Origin: Laburnicola sp. R22_1
Lineage: Eukaryota; Ascomycota; Dothideomycetes; Pleosporales; Didymosphaeriaceae
Assembly (NCBI GenBank): GCA_014281115.1
Contig: JACONQ010000019.1
Coordinates: 868,001-932,000 of the forward strand
Length of the DNA: 64,000 bases
Direction: 5' to 3'
Shown one piece after another: positions 9,923-20,092 of the stretch (position 1 is its first letter; each line of letters opens with the position of its first letter). The notes beneath the pieces are model-generated. The model was not told where the DNA came from and did no database searches. It was given only the letters and a program-made list of their open reading frames with translations. The translations under genes and the position numbers were made by a program.

Positions 9923-11130
9923 TCATTCCAAACCCATGGCATTCCTGAGATTTATCATCGTACGTCCTGAATAGGCGCCCGCCCTGCCAACATTATGTCT
10001 AATCTCGGCTACAACCTCTCTATCAGGCCGAGCCATCTGCTCGTGGTACCGTTCCCGCACGTCGGCGATGCCGTGGTCAATCGTATCCGCGACCTTCTCT
10101 TTCAGCGCCTTCATGCTCATGTTCTGACCAAACATGTCGCGCGCAAGGTCCTCGGGTGAGCCCTTGCTCTCGTCCATATAGTGCATGATATCTAAGAGGC
10201 TAGACACGCCGGGCCGGGCCGCACGGTCATACGTGATGCCGGCGATGGAGTCTGTGAGCGCGGCATTGATCTTCCAATGTATCTCTTCGCGTGTATCGGT
10301 GATGAGAACGCGCGACTTGGGGTCGGGGTCGGATTTGGACATCTTTTTGAGCGGGTCCTGAAGCGACATGACGCGCTTAGCAGGCGAGAGGAGCGTCTGC
10401 GGGGGCGTAAAGATGCTCCCGTAGAGGTGGTTCATGGTATTGGCGAGCTCGCGTGTAAATTCGAGGTGCTGCGCTTGGTCTTCGCCTACGGGGACGTGGG
10501 TGGTGCGAAAGAGGAGGATGTCGGCGGCCTGGAGGACAGGGTAGGAGAAGAGGCCGAGCTTGAGGGCAGGTTTGTTCGAGGGCGAGGGGTCTAGAGGCGA
10601 TGCGTGCTCGGGAAGTGCGAGCTTGCTCTGATCGTGGTCAGTGTTTCATGGCCAATGGTACGGAAAAGGAGCCGGCGTACCTTCCACTGCGTCATCCTCC
10701 CAAGATAGCCCATGCTCGCGTTGCAGCTCAGCAGCCACATGAGTTCCGAGTGCATGCGCACCTGACTCTGCGCATAGATAACGCTCCTGGTTGGATCAAG
10801 GCCAACAGCCAGCAGGGAGGCGTACATCTCTCTCTTCCATTGTATCAGCTGCTCCCTCTTTTGGGCGACAGTGATGGCGTGCAGGTCCACGATGCAAAAG
10901 ATGAGCACGTCGCCGTGTTGTGCCTCGTCCTGTATCTTGACCCATGGTCGCAGTGCGCCGAGATAGTTGCCCAGATGGGGTATGCCGGTGGGTTGGATGC
11001 CAGAGAAGACGATTTTTTGACCATTAGTATGCTGCGCATCCGTAAATTTGGCGCGGCAGGAAGCGCCATTGAAGCGCCATCGCGTCGGGGCGGACCTCCG
11101 CAGGGCGCGTTGGGATTGTCGAGAAAACAT
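9923..11130 (-). CDS. MSW1: Mitochondrial tryptophanyl-tRNA synthetase
   Basis: The enzyme charges mitochondrial tRNA-Trp with tryptophan in the matrix. Exons are 11130-10681 and 10627-9923, with a 53-bp intron (GTACGC...ATCAG), giving 384 residues, the usual size. The class I signatures are clear: PTGIPHLGNYLG at about 48-58 (the HIGH site) and KMSKS at about 245-249. The first 30 residues are rich in Arg and Ser with few acids (MFSRQSQRALRR), as in a mitochondrial presequence, which fixes the start at 11130. The gene is divergent from RVS161, 221 bases away. Cytosolic fungal enzymes are longer at the N-terminus, so the organellar call is firm. Confidence 0.93.
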
Positions 11131-11351
11131 GAACCGACGCAGTTGAAGTTCTGGCAAGGGCTATAATAAGAAAGGACGCGCTGCGCTTCGTCATGTGTGG
11201 CGCAGGCAGCCCACGTAACCTTGGCCTCGAACCAACACGCACACCCCATCGCCGTCCGCATAGCACTCTCTCCGCGCACTTGCTGCTTAGCGACAAGCCG
11301 TCGTACTCACACGCAACGAATTGCTCAGTGTCTACTCCCACCGCCGTCACA
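11131..11351. promoter_or_regulatory. Shared divergent promoter MSW1 / RVS161
   Basis: Only 221 bp separate the start codons of these two divergent genes, so both promoters and leaders must lie here. No TATA box stands out; the sequence is GC-rich. Confidence 0.6.
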
Positions 11352-12259
11352 ATGTCCTGGACCGGTCCGTACCACGCACCCCCGCAAACAAGGACACCAC
11401 GCTCACGGCCTCGCAGGGTTCAAGAAGGGCGTCAACCGCGCGACGACGCAGGTGCTCATGAAGACGGGCCAAGTCGAGCGCACAAATGACCGCGACTACG
11501 AGACGGAGCTGCGGTACGCCCTCGCCCTCCTTCTACCCATCCTACATCCCACACGCAAGACGCTGATGCTGACGCCCCCGCAGCCGCTACCGCACCATGG
11601 AAACGGCCGCCAACAAGCTCCAAAAAGAAGCCAAAGGCTACCTCGACTCGCTGCGCGCCATGACCGCCTCCCAAATGCGCATCGCCGAGACCATCGACGC
11701 CTTCTACGGCGACGCCGGCGCCAAAGACGGCGTCTCCCGCTCCTACAAACAAGCCGTTACGGACCTCGACGCCGAGACGATAAAAGCCCTCGACGGCCCC
11801 TACCGTACTACCGTGCTCGACCCCATCCAGCGCTTCTGCTCCTACTTTCCCGACATCAACAGCTGCATCACCAAGCGCGACCACAAGGCCCTGGACTACG
11901 ACCGGACGAGGGCGGCCGTCAAGAAGCTGACGGATAAGCCGGACAAGGATGTTACCAAGCTGCCGAGGGCGGAGAAGGACGAGCAGCTGGCCAAGGCCGC
12001 ATACGATCAGTTGAACGAGATGTTGACCACGGAACTACCACAGCTGATTGACCTGCGTGTCCCATACCTAGACCCCAGCTTCGAAGCGCTGGTCAAGATC
12101 CAGCTCAGATTCTGCGCAGAGGCCTACTCGCGGATGGCGCAGGTGCAACAGTACTTGGACGCCGACACAAGAGACCAGTACGCGCAGGGCGAGCTCGACG
12201 CAAAGGTCGAGGAGGTGCTACAGGAGATACGGGATCTGAGTATTGCGGGCACCGTCTGA
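11352..12259 (+). CDS. RVS161: BAR-domain protein Rvs161/Hob3
   Basis: Rvs161 is an amphiphysin-like N-BAR protein that senses and forms membrane curvature at endocytic actin patches, working as a dimer with Rvs167. Exons are 11352-11364, 11417-11513 and 11584-12259. The first exon holds only four codons and one base (MSWTG), then FKKGVNRATTQVLMKTGQ, a close match to the conserved amphipathic start of this family. It continues with RYRTMETAANKLQKEAKGYL and an all-helical BAR domain to the end. At 261 residues it is the size of yeast Rvs161 (265) and lacks the SH3 domain of Rvs167. Introns are 52 and 70 bp. Confidence 0.95.
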
Positions 12260-13028
12260 GTTGCTCTACGATTGAAATGTGAGTACTGCGTGCTTGTCTC
12301 TGTCTCGGGCCCTTTTGCGGTCGTTCTATTCTGGCATTTTAGCTTTTGGACATGGGGGTATCTGATCATCCCAAGCGATGGGCGGGGGCGTACGGATCGC
12401 CCTTTCGAGGGTTGGATATCATTGTTTGACGGTTGAGCAGTCGTCGGGAATGGATTCGGAGTGTTTGCTGCACGATGCTTTATGCAGCGGATCTCTGGGG
12501 TTGACTTTGTGCCGACGAAGGTGGGGTGGGTGACTGGCATGTAAGATCGAGAATCTGGCCTGAGTGTAGGGTGGGAATCACTCAGCGTGGGTTATTGCAC
12601 GTTACCACGGAAAGTGTCTCCAAGGACACAACATGCACACGAAACTCAAATGCAAACATTCATCTTCAACGCACTCGACCGTTCAGATTCACACGTCCCA
12701 TTGCAATGCCCTAACTGCAAAGACTAAACGCCACACACAAAATGTGAGGTATATGAGAAAGGGAAGCCGGCCAAAACTATGCTGGTGCCCAAATGGCATC
12801 AAAGGGGGGATGGATGATAAATACTGGACCGAAACGCCACCCATGCATGCCGTGCCGCGCACCGGATTGCCCAACCGAATGAACCAAGCCGGACGCCGCG
12901 CTGTGAGAGTATAATAACGATAGAGAGGTGGAGTCGTGGATGCCGTTGTTCTGTGCCGTGAAGATTGTCAAGTGACGCGGGTCGATGACCGGCTGGACAA
13001 GCGGCGACGGCAATGTCCACATACAGAA
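12260..13028. other. Intergenic spacer, convergent RVS161 / CDC34
   Basis: This holds the 3' flank of RVS161. I find no supported gene. It leads into a purine-rich minisatellite. Confidence 0.5.
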
Positions 13029-13252
13029 AGGGAGAGGAGAGGACGAGGAGAGGAGAGGACGAGGAGAGGAGAGGACGAGGAGAGGAGAGGACGAGGAGAG
13101 GAGAGGACGAGGAGAGGAGAGGACGAGGAGAGGAGAGGACGAGGAGAGGAGAGGACGAGGAGAGGAGAGGACGAGGAGAGGAGAGGACGAGGAGAGGAGA
13201 GGACGAGGAGAGGAGAGGAGAGGACGAGGAGAGGAGAGGACGAGGAGAGGCG
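13029..13252. repeat. 16-bp purine-rich minisatellite
   Basis: About 14 tandem copies of a 16-bp unit (GACGAGGAGAGGAGAG) run here, with one slightly irregular unit near the right end. Because 16 is not a multiple of three, all frames of both strands stay open, which creates long artificial reading frames. The array ends nine bases from the CDC34 stop, so it is probably transcribed in the 3' UTR as a pyrimidine-rich tract. Confidence 0.95.
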
Positions 13253-13261
13253 AGTCCTGGC

Positions 13262-14103
13262 CTACTTCTTCTTCTCTTCCACGACCCCATCCGCATCCGC
13301 ATCCATATCCACATCCTCGTCATCATCATCGTCATTGCCCTCAGAATCCGAATCGATCTCCTCGACGTCGCTCTCACTCCCGCCAAAGCTCTCGATATCG
13401 CTGTCTTCCCAGCTCATATCGAAGTCGCCCTCATCCTCCTTCTTCTTCCACGCGCTCTCGTGCGTCGGCATCACGAACCCGCTCGGCACGTCGCCCTTGC
13501 TAGTCTCCAGATCCTTGGTGACCAGCTTCTTGTACTGATCCGGCTGGTTGCGCAGCATGACGCCGGCGTCTACGTTGGCGGGCGACGAGACTTCCGGATC
13601 GTCGAGCAGCGACAGGATGGATATGAGGACGGATTCGACGCGCTGGACGGGGCTCCAGCGCTCGGCGGCCGTCTCGCCGGACATCTCGTCGTCGCCCGGA
13701 GGATGGAGGATAGAGATGCAGAGACGGCCATCGGGGTAGATGTTCGGATGGTAGAGGGGGCGAACAAACTTGAAATCTGGTCATACTGTTAGACGCGTCT
13801 TCCTAAGTTGCTGTTCCATAGCTATGTGCATACCCGGAGGCGAGAATGGGTAGTTCTTCGGGAAAGAGAGCTGCGCCTTGAAGTATCCGCCGTAGTAGAG
13901 CGAGTCCGGGTTGAGGACGATGAGCGCCACGCTCCACTCAAAGACATTCTCGTTGATGAGCTGCGAGCGAGTCAGCCGCGTCTTCTTGTACGCAGTCCCG
14001 CCGCCTGCGGTATCTGGCTCTTCTTTACCTCGATGTTGGTCCACGTCTCCTTGCTCAGCTGCTTGAACTCGTTCATGAGCAGTCGCTCAGCCGATTGCGC
14101 CAT
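13262..14103 (-). CDS. CDC34: Ubiquitin-conjugating enzyme E2, Cdc34 type
   Basis: Cdc34 is the E2 that passes ubiquitin to substrates held by the SCF ligase, needed for G1/S cell-cycle proteolysis. Exons are 14103-14029, 13960-13834 and 13776-13262, giving 238 residues. The UBC fold shows PKNYPFSPP, HPN at 77-79 and the active-site cysteine near 87 (GRLCISI). After it comes the extended acidic loop (PPGDDEMSGETAAE) that marks the Cdc34/Ubc7 branch. The C-terminus is a long Asp/Glu-rich tail, which in yeast Cdc34 binds the cullin, and separates it from Ubc7. RBX1 and SKP1 lie in the same window. The 3' UTR begins with a minisatellite. Confidence 0.93.
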
Positions 14104-15020
14104 CCTTGCCGTCGCACGAGTGGGGAAGTCTCAAGAAGTCTGTGTAACGTGTGAGTATACTGAGCTTCGTCGTCGCTAGGTTCAACACTGAGTTGGCGGC
14201 GGCTGCGGATATGGCGGTGGATGTGGTTACGGTGGCGGCTGCAGTTGGGGCTTGGTGGGGAGATTATAAAGAAGGAGGCGGAGAGATTAGATATCAGAAG
14301 GCACGCAGGTGAAGGTGAGTGAGCGTGACTGAAACCCGCGCGCGCTAAGGCAGCGAACGGTGCGGCACCGGCCCGACGACCTTGTATGTACAGTACCTTG
14401 TTGTCTGTCTCCTTCTCAACTTCTCACCGGTGAATAAATCAACATGCCGAAGTTTCCCTGGACATCGTCACCTTCCTTTGCTGCATAGCATGAAAGCAAT
14501 GAGTCGGTGAAAGCACGTCATTGCCTCGGTTCACCTGCCGCATTCGTACCATGTACTGGCATGCCCTGTGGTTGAGAACACACCGCTTGTAGAAGACCTT
14601 CCTGTGGCACGTGCGACACAGCGCACGTTCAGGGCTAGACCCGCGGGACCTAGTGGTGGATGCTTCTAGGAAAAGCCATGATGGGCTGTTATTAGGCGAA
14701 TGCACGATGGAGGCTATGGAAACACGTAGATTTACATGCCACTATCTATTTCGAAGAACGAGTCTAGACAAAGAAAAACGTGCCAGCAAACGTATATAGA
14801 GAAACCCATTTTTCCCCATCGCCGCGCCCAAGTATGTATACTAACACCCCTACCGGTTAGTCCCGCCCTCTAGGCAGATCTTTTAAGCAAGTACAGAGCA
14901 AGAATGAAATCAACCCAACAAACATTTAACAAAAGCATGTGCATGTACAAGATAACTAGAAGGTGAAAAAAGAGAGTGAAATGTGCCGAATACTGACGAT
15001 CATGTGCTGCAGCATCCATG
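14104..15020. other. Intergenic spacer
   Basis: This lies between the CDC34 start and the stop of the CorA gene. It should contain the CDC34 promoter and the 3' flank of the transporter gene. I see no supported gene. Confidence 0.5.
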
Positions 15021-16997
15021 TCAAATGTACCGCATCCGTTTGGCGACACCCAAGCACACGGCGACGAAAAGCACGATGACCCCCAAGATACCGTAGAACC
15101 ACGCAGGGCTCCCAGCCTCCCCCGGCACTGTGACGTTCATTCCAAAGAGACCGCAGATCAAATTCAACGGAACGAGTATGGTCGCGATGACGGTGACCTT
15201 CCCAAGGGTGATGTTTGACTGGTTGCCTTGGATGACCTGATCGACTGATATTTGGGCGAGGTAGTTGGAGTGAGACCTCGAAAGCATCTTCTCGAAGTGA
15301 CCGAGGTTGGACATCATGGTGACGACGTGGTCCTGGATATCGCTGAGGTAGAGGCCCACGTCACCACGGGGCGCAACGCTATAATTTTCGTTGCAGCGCT
15401 TAGCAAAGCCCTTGATAACGTCTGCCTTGCCGCCAAGGAGACGCAGAAGCTGCATCACTTTCTTGCGGCAATCGCCGATGGCGCGCAGAATGTCGCGAGA
15501 GTCTTCAATGCGCGCAATGAAGACTTGGTCTTCAATAGTGTCGGTTATTTGCTCTATAGTCCGGAGCACAGGAGCAAAGCTGTCTACGATGTCGTCAATC
15601 AAGGCGTAGCAGATCCAGTCGGCATTGAGGTTGATGTAGTCCCGCAGTCGGCCAATACGCTTGCGAACGTTGAGTGCATGAGAGCTTTCGCTGAATGTAA
15701 ACGACAGGATACCCTCTTTGAAGACCACAGCGTAGAAATTGATGGGCTCGAGGTAATCTTCGGACTCTTGGTTTGCTTGAGAGAACGAACGAAAACAGAC
15801 GAAGTAGTACTGATGGAATAGCTCCACCTTTTCACGGGGCTCCTGGATCGCAATATCCTCACGAGTAAGAGGATGCACGCCGAAAGCCTTGCAGATCGCA
15901 AACACTTCGTCTTCGGTAGGGTTGACCATGTCTAACCACCAGACACCAGCGTCGGATGGAGGTTCGAAGAGATCACGGAAGCGTTCGCCTGGCATCAGGA
16001 GACCGCCCAGCTCAGCAGCATGAATAGTGTCATCTAGCTCGGATGAGAAGAAGGTCCATCGGTTGAGTTTGGCCTCTGGCTGCTTATCGGACGTGAAGAT
16101 GTGGGCAAGGCCTTCGTCGGCGAGCTTCTCCTGGATCGCGGGATCCGCAGTACCATTGATTGTTAGATCATCCGCATCCGCCTTTGCAACTGTAGACCGG
16201 CTGGACTTTGGGCGCAGGTCGTTGAAGATTCGAGGCTTGTTCTTAGAGAGACGGGATTCCACGCTGGGCTTGTGGCGTAGGGTCCCGGCAGATTTCTTGT
16301 TCTGACTTTCAGCCACGAACTCCTCCAACTCCTCGTAATCAAATCTCGTAGTCTTGCCAGGATCCTCTTGGACTGGGAAGCAGACATCTTCTTCGGCAGA
16401 GCTGTGAGTAGAGGCAGTATCAGCTCGGAGATCCTGCGGCCGCTCATCACTAATTGTCGGGCGCCGGCGTGTACCTCCAGAGATGGTGTGGTGGAGGTCA
16501 AGATCAGGGTCAGATGCCGCGCGGCTATTGACGGTTCCTGCACGGCGTCTTGGACGAGCGTCCGCAAAAGCGTCTACGGAATTGGGCGGAGATTCTGACC
16601 GAGACGTGGTTGAGGATGCCCTTGAGCGCGTCAGACGTTCGATGGCCGGGTCACGAGGCCGCCTGAAAGTGTCACGGCGGGCAACTGGACTGTGGGTTTG
16701 CGAGCCGCGCCTCCCATGAACACCATTGGGGGAAATGTGCATCTCGGGATCGTCAACTACGGCCGTCTCGAAGTCGCGAGCAGTGACATTGTGGGCCTCC
16801 AGTGCTTCATTGACAAGCTGCAACGGGTTGACGCGGTCAGGGAGGCCCTGGATGCTGGCGAAAGTCGGCCGGCGCGAGCGGTTGGGCGGGCTATCGGCCC
16901 TGGGCATAGAGGCGGGCTGGTGACGGTGGTCATCGAGATCAGACACCGGAGTGCTGAATCTCGTCTGGGACTTCTCGGATCTCGGAGTGTCAGTCAT
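15021..16997 (-). CDS. CorA-family Mg2+ transporter (Alr1/Mnr2 type)
   Basis: CorA proteins are pentameric magnesium channels; fungal Alr1 sits in the plasma membrane and Mnr2 in the vacuole. The frame is intronless and encodes 658 residues from the ATG at 16997. The first 230 residues are Ser/Arg/Pro-rich and disordered. The soluble CorA domain follows (WWLDMVNPTEDEV ... HPLTREDI). The protein ends with two membrane helices, the first closing with the ion-selectivity signature GMN at about 619-621 (LFGMNVTVPGE), the second from AWFYGIL. I cannot decide between plasma membrane and vacuole from sequence alone. Confidence 0.93.
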   Translation of the reverse strand: MTDTPRSEKSQTRFSTPVSDLDDHRHQPASMPRADSPPNRSRRPTFASIQGLPDRVNPLQLVNEALEAHNVTARDFETAVVDDPEMHISPNGVHGRRGSQTHSPVARRDTFRRPRDPAIERLTRSRASSTTSRSESPPNSVDAFADARPRRRAGTVNSRAASDPDLDLHHTISGGTRRRPTISDERPQDLRADTASTHSSAEEDVCFPVQEDPGKTTRFDYEELEEFVAESQNKKSAGTLRHKPSVESRLSKNKPRIFNDLRPKSSRSTVAKADADDLTINGTADPAIQEKLADEGLAHIFTSDKQPEAKLNRWTFFSSELDDTIHAAELGGLLMPGERFRDLFEPPSDAGVWWLDMVNPTEDEVFAICKAFGVHPLTREDIAIQEPREKVELFHQYYFVCFRSFSQANQESEDYLEPINFYAVVFKEGILSFTFSESSHALNVRKRIGRLRDYINLNADWICYALIDDIVDSFAPVLRTIEQITDTIEDQVFIARIEDSRDILRAIGDCRKKVMQLLRLLGGKADVIKGFAKRCNENYSVAPRGDVGLYLSDIQDHVVTMMSNLGHFEKMLSRSHSNYLAQISVDQVIQGNQSNITLGKVTVIATILVPLNLICGLFGMNVTVPGEAGSPAWFYGILGVIVLFVAVCLGVAKRMRYI

Positions 16998-18188
16998 TGT
17001 GGCGACTTAAACGACAATGAGTGAGACTTCGGCTTGAACTATATCTCTTGATTTACGCCAGCTTGAAAGCCGATTCCGGAAGCGACTCTTGCGGCGCAAG
17101 AGCGTCGACTTTTCGCGGTGAGTCGCTTGTGAGCGCTCACCTCGACGGCGCGCTCAATGTGTATAAGAGGCTTCGCGTAGGGAATTCCACCCTACACTCA
17201 GCCGTGGGAGTCGTAATATACCAATAGCCAGTCTTCCGAATCCTACAACGGGATACGAAAGGTTTCGAGTAATGACAGCAGTGCGCCGAGAACGGGGTGG
17301 ATTGCTGGAAGTCCAGTTATGGCGGCTTCTTGTAGTCGCCTCCGTAGACCCACGCCTTGGGCCCGAGAAGGGGACGCACGAAGGAAAACTTGTGGATGTA
17401 GAGGCCCGCCAATTTGGTGGTTTTACTGATCAAGACGCCGTGGCGCCGGGAAGCGGTTTGAGTGGGGGAGCAACGGAGCGAGAACTGGAGTTGTCGGTCA
17501 GTCGCTGCGATTGTTGACCGTCTGTTCAGGTCGGCTTCTGGGTCAGCACACGGTTCGGCACCAGTCGCTTCAGCGGACGGGAGAGGAGAGTATGCGTACA
17601 GTGTCCGGGAAATAGCAGTGCAGGTGGCAGAGCGAAGGGTTCTTTTGCAGTGGAGTCCAGAAGGACGGTGGTGTGGAAGGAGAGAGGGAGGGAGGCGAGG
17701 CGAATGCTAAAAGTCAAGCTGCGCGGGCCGGTGCGGTGCACTACCCAAGGTGGGCCGGGCAGTTTTCTTTCAGGCTTGAGCAACGCCCGCGGCCGACGAG
17801 GGAGGGCTACATGGTCGACAGTCTCTGCGCACCGGCGGTACGCTGTCCAATTGCTACAGCGAAAATTCAGCACGCGTGACGTGAAAAGCAAAATGCAGCT
17901 TTTCACTCTTCGTCTTCAGCGCGCCGTCTCACACGGGTCAAGGGTGCGCGGCCTTGTCATGTCGGGATTAGCCAGGCCCACGCTGGCCGCGGCTCGCTAG
18001 TGGCCTCACTGCTACCGGTACCAAGGCTGCGCTGCTGCAGGCCACATAACCGTTCACCGCGAAGCCCACTACCAACCACTTGCGTCCTAGCCGGACGTGT
18101 TCCCACGGTGCCTGCTCGACTTCAAGCACCCCGAAACAGCATCCACCAGCCTCGCTGCAGCTTCCCGCGAGTGCAAGCGCAATTCACA
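16998..18188. other. GC-rich divergent spacer
   Basis: About 1.2 kb between the divergent CorA and SPC1 genes. Open frames exist on both strands, but none shows recognisable domains or a consistent splice model. I read this as promoter and leader sequence. Confidence 0.5.
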
Positions 18189-18592
18189 ATGGCCGACCAG
18201 CTGCTGGACCAAGTGCGCGATGCCGTGGAGGGGCAGATTGTGGGTAACCAACCCTCTGCAGCGTCGTCGTCATCCTGACAGAGACAGGACTTCGAAGGCC
18301 AGCGATGGGCAGAGATGATCACTAACGTGCTGCTCGGTGCCGCCGGTGTACGTGCCACACGCCTCGTACAGATTGCCGTTGCTCAACTGAACAGATCTTT
18401 GCCTTCTTCATTGGCTTCATGGCGCAGGACATCAAGCTCACCCTCTATATCGGACTCGCGGGCACTGCCCTCACTTTCCTCGCCGTCGTCCCGCCGTGGC
18501 CCTTCTACAACAAGAACCCCGAGCCCTGGCTCCCACCACATGTCGCTTCGTCCGGCATCAGCATCGACGTGGACGGGCAGAAGGTCGGATGA
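18189..18592 (+). CDS. SPC1: Signal peptidase complex subunit 1
   Basis: Spc1 is a small accessory subunit of the ER signal peptidase that shields membrane helices from cleavage. Exons are 18189-18239, 18288-18347 and 18395-18592, giving 102 residues, the size of the human subunit. It begins MADQLLDQVRDAVEGQI, continues DFEGQR, and has two membrane helices joined by a short turn (LLGAAGIFAFFIGF and LTLYIGLAGTALTFLAVVPPW) followed by the family's PFYNKNPEPWL. The first intron uses a GTGGGT donor, less usual than the GTACGT of the second; both are under 50 bp. It is convergent with RBX1. Confidence 0.9.
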
Positions 18593-18860
18593 TCAGGACC
18601 ACAGACGTGGCGAGTGGACTCTTCATGGGACAGAAACGACACAGATGTCATCAACGAGGCGCTGCTGCGTCATGTTTCAATGGATATATTTCCGAATCGC
18701 TTTTTGTCGCCCGTGCTATGCTCCCTCGTGAAATACCCGGACGCCCAAACAACCATCACAGAGCAGCCCAAACGGCCATCTCAGAGCAGCCCAAAGCGCC
18801 ATCGCCCATCGCAGCATTGTCGCACTAGTATACGCGGAATGACCATGCCTTGAACCGCGT

Positions 18861-19311
<451 letters not shown>

Positions 19312-19442
19312 GTTTGGTGGGCGTATCGTCCGTGGAACGCGGGGTGTGCGGGGAGTTGGTGGATTGTGGTTGGGCACGGCGACGAGCTGCGTTGAGTTGA
19401 GCTTGGGCGGATTGATGAGTGCGGTTGGACTGTGAGCTCAGA

Positions 19443-19472
<30 letters not shown>
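19443..19472. repeat. (GGC)10 microsatellite
   Basis: Ten perfect GGC units lie 132 bp upstream of the RBX1 start codon, in its probable leader or promoter. Such a tract can form stable hairpins or G-rich structures. Confidence 0.9.
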
Positions 19473-19474
<2 letters not shown>

Positions 19475-20092
19475 GCGTAAACGTCGCGACTCTCACTGTG
19501 AAGAAGGGAGCCTGGTGCTGCCCTTTGCCAAGCCCGTTCGAAGTTGCCTCACGGTGCCACAAAGCAGGCTTCCGCGGACTGCATGTCGACGGCTAGTAGG
19601 CAGTGCTGCTGGTTCAACTGCCTTTTCCCTCCTCGTCTCCAGGCTTTTATCATTACAGTCGGCCTTTACTGCCGCTCCGACGCCATCGCCGTTCGCATCC
19701 GGTCCTTATCCCGACTCAGCCCTACGCCGCAATCGTCAGGCGCCACTTCACGCTTCTTGGCAGTCAAGTGACGAATCCGGGAACGAACTCCGCCTACAAG
19801 ACCGCACCCCACCGCCTTCACACGCATTCCATTCGATTCTCGCTCACCGGCTCTCCATCTGTCCCCATCTTTACTTCTGGACAACTGGCCTCATCTTTAC
19901 CTCTGGACAACTGGATATGAACTCTTCAATCTCCCGCAACTTAAATACCTTCCTACCACCCCAAAACACCCCCAGCAGCAAGCCCACACCACCCAACTCG
20001 CATAGGAGCAGCCGACCCTCCAGATAGCCACCGACCCTCCACACAACTATTCAACTTCCACAAGACGACCAATACGCACACGTCACCGCCAA
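19473..20092. other. Divergent RBX1 / EDC1-like spacer
   Basis: This holds the promoters and leaders of both genes. The stretch before 20093 is C/A-rich and pyrimidine-biased, like a long fungal 5' leader. I see no gene. Confidence 0.45.

Noticed and set aside
10600..11166. Plus-strand 188-codon frame opposite MSW1
   Set aside because: It is the shadow of the conserved synthetase coding strand.
11197..11937. 246-codon frame overlapping RVS161
   Set aside because: It reads through the RVS161 introns in the wrong frame; the spliced BAR protein is clear.
12799..13538. Long reading frames on both strands with Arg/Glu or Ser/Leu/Pro repeats
   Set aside because: They are created by the 16-bp minisatellite, which keeps every frame open; no start context or domains.
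16998..18188. Several 60-140 codon frames between CorA and SPC1
   Set aside because: GC-rich sequence gives chance open frames; no splice model or motif supports them.
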